DNA of 64,000 nt, from positions 291,050,590-291,114,589 of the forward strand of contig NC_089492.1 of NCBI RefSeq assembly GCF_036850765.1, given 5' to 3'. Under the pieces are notes generated by a model. The model was not told the origin of the DNA. It did not search any database and worked only from the letters and a program-made list of their open reading frames with translations. A program made the translations under genes and the position numbers. Below are positions 52,211-64,000 of this stretch, in pieces (positions within the stretch are counted from its first letter, which is position 1; every line of letters begins with the position of its first letter). This DNA comes from Saccopteryx bilineata. Lineage: Eukaryota; Chordata; Mammalia; Chiroptera; Emballonuridae.

Positions 52211-53729
52211 GCTCCTTCCCAGTGTGGCTGTCCTGCCGTGGGTCTGCAGCCAGTGTGGGAGTGTCTGAGGAAGCAGACCCAGGACCCACGCAGTGACCGC
52301 CTGCAGCCCTGCCTTCCCGGTCCTGCCCCACCCTGAGGGGTCCTGCTGTCCAGAGCAGCAGGTGGGTCCCCGCCCAGAGGCACATGCCAAGGAGTCAAGT
52401 CACTGGGATACACACACACACAGTCATCACTTCCTGACCTTCCATGCCGGGGTGCTGGACAGTGACCTAGCAGGGTCCTGTACCCTCCTCTCTGCCCTCA
52501 GGGCCCTAAGACCTGGGCCTGGCACATGGCCTTGGGGACCATGGGACCAAAGCCACTCGGGTGCATCTGGGACCCAGGAGGATCACATCCTATAAGGCCA
52601 CATGTGCCTGCAGTTTCCCTGCAGACAGGGCTGGGCTGCCATCAGCCCACGGGAACGGGGGGCTGCACCCACTAGTGCCTTTGGCTCTCCAGCCAGAACT
52701 GGGGTTGGCCTCTGCTGTGGCCCAAGGAGGAGGCGTTTATGAGGACCCTTGGTGTCACCCAGCAGTGCTAGACCTGGCTGCAGAGCCTCTGAGGCCACTG
52801 GCCATCCCTGGCTTCCTGTAAGGTCCACACGTGTAGACCACACCTCTCCTTCCCTCCTGTCCTGTCCACCTCCCTTGGCCAGTCATCTGGCCTGCCCGGC
52901 AGCCAACCTGCTCCTGCCCAGCGGCTGCTCAAGGACTGTGCCCCTGGAGCCTGCAGGGCGCCTGGGCAGTCAGGGAGGGTGGTAGGCTTGGATTAGCCAG
53001 GATCCCTCCTCCTGTCTATCCTGGCCCAGGCCTTGCCCACAGCCCCCACCCCATGGCCTGTCCTGGGATCACCAGGAGTCCAGCTGGGGCACCAGGGTGA
53101 GGCAGTACAGGTGGCCAGGTGTGTTCCTCCCTCCCCAGATGTGGCCAAAAGGATGGGTGTGTAGGGTCTCCCTGGATACAGACCTGGCTGAACCAGACCC
53201 TGCGCACTGCCCTGTAACCTGCTTCCCCGGCCCCCAGCAGGCACATCTGCCAGCCTCCCTCCTCAGAGTCCGGGACCACTCAGGATGTGCAGCCTCACCT
53301 GATGTCCACCTGGCCCCGCCGCACCCCCCCAGGCTGGTCTGCCTTCCGCTGCCAACTTGGCCTGACTCCCAGGACTTGACAGGGCCCACAAGGACAGTGA
53401 CTGCTGGTCTCCCACCCTCAGCTGTAAGGCGTCTCTCGCAAGGGTCTGAAGGGGTTGAGACACATTTGCAATGGGCAAGGGGCTGAGCATGAAGGCCCAA
53501 AAGGCACTGCTGGGCACAGACGGGCATGCAGTCCTTGGCTGTGGTCAAGTGAGGCAGGGACAGGTCCAGCCAGGGGAGGGCCTGTTCCAAGGCTCTCAGC
53601 CCAGCGAGCAGAGCAGACCCTTCCCACAGGCCTCCCAACAACCGCTCATGCCCTCCGGCTGGCCTTGCATGGATGGGTGGACAGCACCGAGTCACACCTG
53701 GCCTGGGGCCTCGTGGCTGTCACCCATCA
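52211..53729. other. LRRC47-SMIM1 intergenic spacer
   Basis: GC-rich unique sequence, with a short CA run at about 52411-52421. No gene recognised. Confidence 0.45.
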
Positions 53730-53735
53730 TTTATT
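53730..53735 (-). terminator. Candidate SMIM1 poly(A) signal
   Basis: TTTATT on the plus strand (AATAAA on minus) lies 520 nt beyond the SMIM1 stop codon. I saw no closer canonical hexamer. Confidence 0.5.
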
Positions 53736-54255
53736 CCACAGACGTTTAATAACTGTTGTGTGTACACCATCCTCTGCTGGGGCGCCCCTGTGAGGTGAAC
53801 AGCCCCTGAAGGGAAAACGCGGGGTGGATCTGGGACAAGGACTGAGGCCCCTCTGCCCGCGTTGTCTGGGAAACATCTTCTAGGATGTCTTCTCTGCCTG
53901 GGTGCCTGGGAGTGAGGGCAGAGGGACACACACGACTCCTCTCCCTGCCATCCTTGCACATGAGTCAGAAGGCCCATAGCGGACAGGCCAGTTCTTCACA
54001 ACACCCCCCCCCAGGGAAGACCCCCATGCCAGGGCAGCCAGGTCTGAGCTCAAGGCTGGGGAGAGGACAGCCACCCCATGTCCCAGGGTACCTAAGCTGC
54101 AGGTCTGCAGTCCAGGTGTGCCCCAGGCTGGGTATGCCTGCGCACCTGGGGAGGGGCGGTGCATTCGAACACGGAGTCTGCATACAGATGGGAGGGGGGG
54201 TCTGTATACAAAGGGGTTCTCGTACCCGCGTGCCCCCATGGCGTGTGGCCAACAC

Positions 54256-54382
54256 TTATATGCACTTGTGTATGTAGTAGCCGGTAACATAGCCCAGGAT
54301 GAAGATGACCCAGAAGAGGGCCACTCCTCCCAGCACCTTCACGGCAACACCCAGCTTGCCTGAGCACAGCTTCCGGGAGAAC
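54256..54382 (-). CDS. SMIM1: SMIM1 terminal coding exon
   Basis: Acceptor ACACCCTAG|GTTCTC on the minus strand, stop TAA at 54256-54258. It contains the membrane segment VLGGVALFWVIFILGYVTGY. Confidence 0.92.
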
Positions 54383-54771
54383 CTAGGGTGTGAACAGTCA
54401 GCATGTGAGCCCCAGGAGGGCCCTGAGTGGAGAGGGGGTGGGGGTGACCCCGGGATAGGTGGGCCCCGAGGGAAGGTGGGGGCCACTCCACTGGACTTGG
54501 GAGACAGGTAGTAACCCAGCACAGAGGCATTCAGAGGTGGGGGGCCTAGGCTGGCTCAGACTGCCAGGGAGGGCACCCAGCTGGTGCGGAGTAGAGGCTG
54601 GCAGGAGGGTCAGGCTGGGTTACAAGGGGCCCGAGTGGTCTGTGGGCCCAGTGGGCTGCCCCTCCTGGGTGCTCACCTCTGGCAGCTCGAGGCCTCGTCT
54701 GCGCTGGACACAGCCCCCATGCTGACTTCATCCCACCTGCTGTACTGCACGCCAGTGTCCTGGGGCTGCAT
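54256..54771 (-). CDS. SMIM1: SMIM1, small integral membrane protein 1 (Vel antigen), two coding exons
   Basis: A single-pass membrane protein of the red-cell surface that defines the Vel blood group. The exon with the start is 54677-54771 (minus): MQPQDTGVQYSRWDEVSMGA and onward, donor AGAG|GTGAGC. The second is 54256-54382: RFSRKLCSGKLGVAVKVLGG, then the hydrophobic segment and TGYYIHKCI. Together 222 nt, 73 residues (human 78). The transmembrane helix is about residues 44-66 with a very short C-terminal tail carrying the conserved cysteine before the last residue. Compared with the human protein the N-terminal segment is about five residues shorter after the SRW motif, and the last residue is Ile instead of Lys. 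Gene order and orientation match human. An untranslated leader exon is inferred near 56905. Confidence 0.92.
54677..54771 (-). CDS. SMIM1: SMIM1 first coding exon
   Basis: The start codon is the complement of 54769-54771. The reading is confirmed by the conserved MQPQ and YSRW motifs and by the phase match to the next exon. The exon probably extends upstream to an acceptor CTTTACAG at 54810-54812, giving about 38 nt of 5' UTR. Confidence 0.9.
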
Positions 54772-54924
54772 GCTGGGGCCGCCAAGGCCTTCACGGGGCA
54801 CTGGCTTCACTGTAAAGCTCGGCCCTTGCAGGGACAGTGAGGGAAGGGTGCTTTCAGGGTGAGGGTCTCCCGGGGGGGCCGGGAAGGGGGCGGAGAAGCA
54901 CTAAGGTGGGCTGACTCCTTTACC

Positions 54925-55045
54925 CACAGCCTCCCCACTGCCTTGTGAGGTGACCGGGACTAGAGTGGTTAAGCCTCTTGCTTAGAGTCACATGGGAAGG
55001 GGACAGAGTGAAATTCCAACCCAGGGAGGCTGAAAGTCCAAGAAC
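54925..55045 (-). mobile_element. MIR remnant (minus)
   Basis: The plus strand shows CTGCCTTGTGAGGT, AGAGTGGTTAAG, AGAGTCACATGG and AATTCCAACCCAGGGAGGCT, the complement order of a MIR. Diverged. Confidence 0.5.
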
Positions 55046-55112
55046 CCTGCGCTCAGGAATGTGAGAGGGTGAGTGTCCACCCAGCGCTGGGGGCCCTCCC
55101 CGTTGGCTGGGC

Positions 55113-55151
55113 TGATAACCGCCTTCCTTCTGCCCATTCCTGACAGATAAG
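55113..55151. promoter_or_regulatory. Paired GATA motifs in SMIM1 leader intron
   Basis: TGATAA (55113-55118) and AGATAAG (55145-55151) both fit WGATAR, 32 bp apart. SMIM1 is known to be under GATA1 control in red cells through an intronic site in human; that these motifs are the counterpart is an inference. Confidence 0.4.
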
Positions 55152-56639
55152 GCCCCAAAGCCCTCTCTGGAGGTTGGGAAGGGAAAGGATGGGGCTGTGC
55201 TGGCGGCTGGTACGGCCTGTCTGGTTGGGGGAGGGGGCCTGGCTGGCCCCATGGCAGCTGTGTCCTCTGGCCCTCAGCATGATGGTCCATCTCCCCCCAC
55301 CGCCTGTGGGAGGAGCCAGGTTGGGGGGGGGGGGGGCACACGGGCCTACTGGGGGTCTAGGAGCTGGGGAGGCAGCCAGCAGCAGGCCTCTCACTTCTCG
55401 AGTCTGAGACTGGGTTCAGCCCCCACCAGCCTGGGAAACCCCGACCTTGATCCCAGGAAGCCTTGGGCACAGGCTTCAAAGCACAGAGGGCCCCTTAGCT
55501 GCAGGAAGCCAACCCAGAAAGCCACAAGGCCAGGCATGCCTCTGTATCTGCCCTTTCCAAATCCCCGGCCCAAGCCCGTGGGGAGGACTGATGGCCACAA
55601 AACCTGTCAGTCTGGTGGGGGCCCTTCCTCCCTAGCAGCCACTCAGACCCATCCTCAGGCCTGAGAGCAGCCAAGCATTTATAGAGTGTGCGTTCTTCTT
55701 TCCTGGGGTGTGTCCAGTAGAGGGGCTGTGGGCCAACTCCCAGCTCCCTACCTCACATCCACCCTTTCCCTCCTGGGCGCAAAATCTATCTTGTTCCAGA
55801 AGGTAATGTGCCAGCCCCAAGTGATACCCATGGGCTAAGACAAGCTTATTACCCTGGTCCCTGCTTTCCCATGTCACCCAGATGTGAGCAGAGTGCTGGA
55901 TGACATGTGGGGGGTGCAGCAGGGAGGGGGTAGGGGGGCTTTTCCTTCGTGAGAGAAACAGCAGTCACCTCCCTCTTCCTGCCTTGATGTGATGGCTGGA
56001 GCTGTGGCAGCTGCCTTGTCACCAGGATGTCCTGCAACCCCAGCCCTGATCCGCTGTCCCTGAATCCACACCACTGTCTACCTGTGGGCTTCCTGGTGGG
56101 AGGACAGTCAGCCTCCATCTATTCAAGCCCAGGACAATGGGTTCTTCTCCTTTGCAGTGAAATGTGTCCCTAACTGATGTAGACTTGCTCTCAAGTCGTC
56201 CTAGTTGGACAGCATCACCAGAAGTCGGTGGGGTGACTACACCTGGGCTCCTGAGGCCCTCACTTGCTCAGTAACCATCTGTCCAACCCCCACACAATGG
56301 TCACACCATGTCCCAGAAGCCTGGGGCTGTGCTGCCAAGCAGGGATATCTGCCAAACCCTGGGGGCCTCGGAGACACAGCCCTTCCTGGCAGTGTGAAGA
56401 CAGGAGGCGCTCCATGTACCCCCAAAGCCCCTCTGAGGAGCCCACAACTTACAAAGGGAGAGTCGTGGTGGAGGGGAGCAGGGCTGAAACCTCAGGGGCC
56501 CAGGAAGATGTCAGAAGCTGACCACTGGACCTCACCTCCTCCTAACCCCTAGGTCGACTGAGGTACCACTGATGTGTCCCATCTTAAAAAATAGAAAAGA
56601 AAGAAAAGGTGACGAGAAGGGGCCATGCCACCGTTCAGG

Positions 56640-57260
56640 AAGGGAACGGACCCTGAGGTGTCCCCAGGCGGCTCGCATCTGGCCGTCCCTCCGGTGGGTC
56701 AGGCCGGAATTGGTCGGAGGGGAACAGGTCATCTTCCCCGCCCCCCGCACCCCTAATCCCAAAGTCCAGGCCAGCCGCTCGCAGGCCAGGGAGGCCGCGG
56801 CCTAGGAAGGCCGAGGGCTGCCGCAACCGAGGACCCCCTCCACCCGCGCCAACCCCGCACCCCCCGGATGCACGAGGAGGCTGCACCCTGACTTGGCGTC
56901 TCACCTGGCGCAGACGTGTCGGGGTGCGCGGAAAGGTGCGCGGAACCTGGGCGGCCACAAGGATCCCTAAACGAGGGCGGGGCCGGGGCCAGAGGGTGGG
57001 CAGGCCGGGAAGATCTTATCCGGGAAGGGGCCTGGGGGCAGGGCCCTGCCGGGGGCGGGACAGGGGCGTGGCGAACGGCGGGGGCGGCCCCCAGGCTCGG
57101 CGCTGTGGAGGAGGGACTGCAGGGAGGAGGGCGCTGCTCCCCAGGACCCAGACTCGCCGGGATCTTGGAGTCCCCTCCCCACCGTGGTAACCCCGCGCGG
57201 CCGCCCGGCCTTCCTCGACCCTGCGGGACGGGCCGAGCTCAGAGCCGGGCCCCAAATGGA
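56640..57260 (-). promoter_or_regulatory. CpG island, probable SMIM1 promoter and leader exon
   Basis: CpG-rich block 2 kb upstream of the SMIM1 start codon. On the minus strand a good donor CTGCGCCAG|GTGAGA places the end of a leader exon at 56905. A GGATAAG GATA-like motif (complement of about 57015-57021) lies just upstream. No other gene nearby explains the island. Confidence 0.6.
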
Positions 57261-57830
57261 AGTGAGGGTGGTGGGCAGACGTGGGCGCAAGGCCCAGAGA
57301 AATGCCCCGCGGTCTCTTGCATTGCGTACGGGCTCGTGCGCGCAGACCTCGGCCCACGGACAAGCATGCCTGCCCCTCCTGCTGCCCCCATCCCGGGAAC
57401 CTCGGTGGGAACGGAAGTACCACCCCACCCACCTTCTAACGGAAGGGTCACACCCGCAAGGCAAGGGCCCCAGGCAGGGAACCCCGCGGCAGGGGGCCTC
57501 AGAGGTGCCCCGCCCCGGAGGGAGAGAATTACCTCTGTGGGGTCAAAACTGAAAGCGGTGGGGAGGACGACCCTGTCCTGTGTGGGATCTCCCCAGCATG
57601 AAGCCAGGCAGCGGGGGCGGGGGCAGTTTGGTGTGATCCCCAATGAATGAGTTTTGGAATGGGGGTAGGGGGTGGTCAACGTAAGAAATGTCCAAATCTG
57701 TCAAAGTGTTTATGTTTATTTGAGCCAAACTGAACGACAGTTGCCCAGAAGTAAGATCTCAAGACACTGAAAAAAGCCTCTGGAAAATGGCAGTTCCGCC
57801 ACTTATTTTATACCTGAGAATCAAAGGGGA

Positions 57831-57997
57831 AGCCCTGGCCCCGGTGACTCGGTTGGTGTGAATTCAACTGGATACAAGAGGGTTACAGGTTCCATCCCCG
57901 GGTCAGGGGACATGCACGGATCAGCCGAGGAATGCATCAATGAGTGGAACAACAAATCAATGTTTCTCTCTCCGATCAATAAAATTTAGAAGAAAAA
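57831..57997 (+). mobile_element. tRNA-derived SINE
   Basis: Head CCCTGGCCCCGGTGACTCGG, B-box-like GGTTCCATCCCC, AATCAATGTTTCTCTCTCCG and an AATAAAATTTAGAAG tail. Confidence 0.7.
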
Positions 57998-58002
57998 TCA
58001 AA

Positions 58003-58180
58003 TGGAGACTGACCCGGCGGCGCAGTAGATAAAGCATCATCCCAGCATTCCAATGTGGGTTCACCCCCCAGTCAGGGCACTTAGTGAGCGCACAACTAAG
58101 TGGAACAGCAAGTTGATGCTTCTCTCCCTTCCTTTCCTCTCCCTCTCTCTCCAAATCAGTGGGGAAATTTTTTTTTTAAA
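58003..58180 (+). mobile_element. tRNA-derived SINE (second type), adjacent
   Basis: Head GGAGACTGACCCGGCGGCGC, AGTAGATAAAGCATC, a degenerate B box, GTTGATGCTTCTCTCCC, CT-rich end and A/T tail. The pair is bounded by AATCAAAGGGGAAG on both sides (about 57819-57832 and 58183-58196). Confidence 0.75.
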
Positions 58181-58418
58181 GAAATCAAAGGGGAAGATAA
58201 AAGGGGCTGATAGATTGGGCAGATGAGAGAAAGCAAAGCAGAGGATCTCTGGGACTGGATACAGAGTAAAACGTAAGACACATGCTTCTTTTGTATGCAG
58301 CAGTTAACAGTTGACAATTAGCCTAGTAATAACATTGAGCGGATCTGTGCTCTCTGCTCTCCTGGCTGCGCCCTGAGGGGTCTGGGACAGATTGCGCTCA
58401 CCTGTCAAAGGCACGTTA

Positions 58419-58512
58419 TCAGGTATGTTATAGATGCAGAAAGACAGCAGACAGGCTCCAGCAGGTTATCAGGTATGTTGTTAGAGATGCAGAAAGACAG
58501 CAGACAGGCTCC
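58419..58512 (+). repeat. Tandem duplication, about 47 bp, two copies
   Basis: GTTATCAGGTATGTTATAGA followed by TGCAGAAAGACAGCAGACAG and GCTCC occurs twice in tandem, the second copy with GTTG inserted. Confidence 0.85.
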
Positions 58513-58781
58513 GTTCACGTAAATCCTGACCTTTGTGGAGCTCAAACACCACCCTCGGGCAGTACAACCTGCCACAAACCGCTTTGGCTGGAACGTTTTA
58601 ACCTTAGACCGTCCTGTGTGATTGCTTTAGGTCTGTTTGTAAGGCTGCCGCACAGGCCTCCCCTGAGCTTGTCGGGTTTAGTACGTGGCCCCTTTTTTCC
58701 CCGTTCACAGGGGTGTTGATGTCATCCAAGCCCTCCTGTGAGTCCCCAGGGAGGAAACAGCGAGACCGTGGCCGACAACAG

Positions 58782-58787
58782 TTTAAT
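58782..58787 (-). terminator. CCDC27 poly(A) signal ATTAAA (candidate)
   Basis: TTTAAT on plus gives ATTAAA on minus, about 76 nt downstream of the CCDC27 stop. Confidence 0.5.
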
Positions 58788-58862
58788 TCTGAACCAGAGT
58801 GCAGAAGCGGGGCCACCCAGGGGCGGCTCTCTGGCAGCACCCGGGCTGCCGCTGGGCTGAGC

Positions 58863-62238
<3,376 letters not shown>

Positions 62239-64000
62239 CTGAAAGGCAGACGGGAGGATCAGAGGGGACCTGGCGGAGACTGCGGACGGAACACGCCTCT
62301 GATGTCTTCCTCCTTGAACCCCCGAACGCTGAAAGCCACAAGGGTTCTCAGGCAGCTGAGAGAGAAGAAGGAGATGGATACCGAGACTTGGGGACGTTAG
62401 AAAGCGGGTCCCAGAACGAGGAATCCTAAGACGGCAGCAGAGAGAGCTCAGGGCATGTCTGTGCATACTCCGAGTCCCCAAATGTCTCTGAAATGGGTGG
62501 GGCTGGTTCTCTGGATGTGGAGAGATGAAGGTTCAGACACCCCCCAACCAGAGTTGCCAGGTGGTCCAGTAGGGGTCTGGCCTGGGAGATAGATGCCAGG
62601 CTCGGTTGTGGGTAGAGACCCCGGACTCCAGACTGGGGATGTGGGTGCTGAAGAAGGAGGCCACGCCCTCCCCCTACCACCCCACCCCAGGCTCCTAGAA
62701 CACCAGCAGTGAGGCCTTCACATCTCAGGCAAGAAATACTTCCAGTTTCCCAGATTCCGGGGGATTCTGACCCAACCAAGAGAAAAGACACAAAAATTCT
62801 ACCTTTGAACTCTCGGTTGAAATGCCCACACACACCACTATCCCTGCCGTGTGCCGTGAAGCCCAGAGCTGTCGCCATGTGCTCTGATGCTGGAGCCAAG
62901 CTCTCACAGACACGACAGAGACCAGAACAAACTTCCAGCAGGAATGATGGGAAACAGCAATGGTGCGAGAAGCTAAAGACCAGGGGGTCACGAACCCTCA
63001 GCTGGGAGGAGAGAGATACTGTAACAGAGAAGCAGAAAGAAAAAGGAACACCCAAGGGGGACCTTGGACATTGTAAATGTTATCCCCAAGTCCAGACTCA
63101 GGAGGAGGGCAGTGGATAAATCCAGGGAAACTCCTAGAAGTAGAGCGAAGAGACCAAGTTGTGGAAAGGAGGAAGAGGAGGCAGGAAGGAAAGATGACAA
63201 CCAGAACAGAGAGTCCGGAAGTCCGCCAGCCCAGGGACTGAAGCGTCAGTCGAGAGTGCAGCAAAGAAGGAGGAAGAGATCAAAACAAAACAAAAAACAA
63301 TGAACAGAGAAAAATTCCAGGATGGACAGATGGAAACCGGGGACAATGTAAGTAGACCCTCCATAAGGCACAACTTTGTGTGGCATTTCAGAACACCTGG
63401 GACCAAGACCGGATCTTGTACCTTTCCAGAGAGGATGCAGCCACCACCAAGGACTAAGTCATGTCTGTGTGAAAGCACAGCAATGAGGTGACCCTTGGGC
63501 TCACTACCAGCAGCCCCGGACTCTGGGATATAGGGAGCCACCCTGCCAAGGAAACTCTTCCCAAACTGGAATTGTATCCAACCTAGCTGTTAATGCACAG
63601 AACAAAGACATTTAGGACAGACGGCATTCCCCCTTCCCCTCGCCCCACCCCTGCCTATTTCCTTTTGTCCCTCACTCATCTTTTCTGAAAAAACACCTGG
63701 AGGATGTGCTCCAGAGAAAATAAGGGTAGATCAAGAAAGAGGAAGATGTGGACACAGCAGCTTTAACATGCTTTGTGTATGAATCGTAACACTGTTTTGC
63801 AAACGTGTTTCCGTTAGGTGTGCTTGCCGGTACTGTCCCTCCAGGGTGTAACTGTGGTGTCAACTCACGGACATGAGTGGAATGGCATTGGAGAGGGCAG
63901 GGAGGACAGAGTGGTGCACTTGGTAACGCTAAGACAGAGAATAATCTGGACTGGGCCTCAAGTGTGCTGTCTGAGACACAGAGAGTGATTCTCTAATGAA
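62239..64000 (-). other. CCDC27 intron (inferred) to window edge
   Basis: 1.76 kb with no coiled-coil-coding exon on the minus strand; the upstream CCDC27 exons are presumably beyond 64000. A CAAAA-rich run lies near 63285-63300. Confidence 0.45.

Larger units (their letters stand above)
54810..56904 (-). other. SMIM1 5' leader intron (inferred)
   Basis: Holds a probable MIR remnant near 54925-55045, two WGATAR motifs at 55113-55118 and 55145-55150, and a poly-G run at about 55321-55336. No coding exon is seen. Confidence 0.5.
57680..58580 (-). repeat. Possible LTR-like interspersed repeat interrupted by two SINEs
   Basis: Sequence 57700-57830 (GTTTATTTGAGCCAAACTGA, TTGCCCAGAAG, GGCAGTTCCGCCACTTATTT) and its continuation after the SINEs look like one old interspersed element. 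I cannot name the family. Confidence 0.35.

Noticed and set aside
54546..54794. 82-codon minus-strand frame over the SMIM1 first exon
   Set aside because: A different frame from the conserved SMIM1 reading; the MQPQ/YSRW frame with matching splice phase is the real one.
56916..57650. 244-codon plus-strand frame
   Set aside because: Lies in the SMIM1 CpG island with GC-driven open length and no recognisable domain.
62426..63055. 209-codon minus-strand frame as an extra CCDC27 exon
   Set aside because: No coiled-coil pattern, mixed hydrophobic composition and no supporting splice phase.

Overview
This window is vertebrate, and specifically mammalian, nuclear DNA. Genes are split into short exons with GT/AG splice sites, promoters sit in CpG islands, and the spacers are full of tRNA-derived SINEs, a MaLR-type LTR, MIR, Tigger and hAT elements. 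The exons match a conserved block of human 1p36.32: DFFB, CEP104, LRRC47, SMIM1, CCDC27, in that order and relative orientation. The SINE heads (GGCCCTGGCCGGTTGGCTCA) and a fairly well preserved, SINE-interrupted hAT DNA transposon point to a bat. The order Chiroptera is an inference and the family is not determined.

Layout. At 494-616 (minus) lies the first coding exon of DFFB (caspase-activated DNase); the rest of that gene is off the left edge. It shares a CpG-rich bidirectional promoter (about 350-1330) with CEP104. CEP104 fills 1.0-37.8 kb on the plus strand with one non-coding first exon and 21 coding exons, which join in one open frame of 923 codons (928 if a stronger alternative donor in exon 15 is used). 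An AT-rich spacer without recognised genes follows (37.8-41.1 kb). LRRC47 is complete on the plus strand (41533-50758, seven exons, 579 codons). On the minus strand come SMIM1 (two coding exons, 73 codons, Vel antigen protein) and the last four exons of CCDC27 (58863-62238; its 5' part is beyond the right edge).

The genes do not form a pathway. DFFB acts in apoptotic DNA cleavage, CEP104 at ciliary tips and microtubule ends, LRRC47 is a poorly characterised leucine-rich-repeat protein with a Phe-tRNA-synthetase-beta-like domain, SMIM1 is a red-cell membrane protein, and CCDC27 is a coiled-coil protein of unknown function. Only DFFB and CEP104 are visibly linked, through the shared promoter, which carries two ZNF143/STAF-like motifs and three NRF1 palindromes.

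The unusual content is in the introns. The CEP104 exon 15 donor is the first unit of a 15-bp minisatellite that is in frame and repeats the donor. CEP104 exon 10 is squeezed between two unrelated minisatellites. A nested hAT/SINE insertion sits in CEP104 intron 1, four copies of one LTR-like family are scattered through the window, and WGATAR motifs lie in the SMIM1 leader intron. I found no sign of a wholly new biological system; these are local structural observations.
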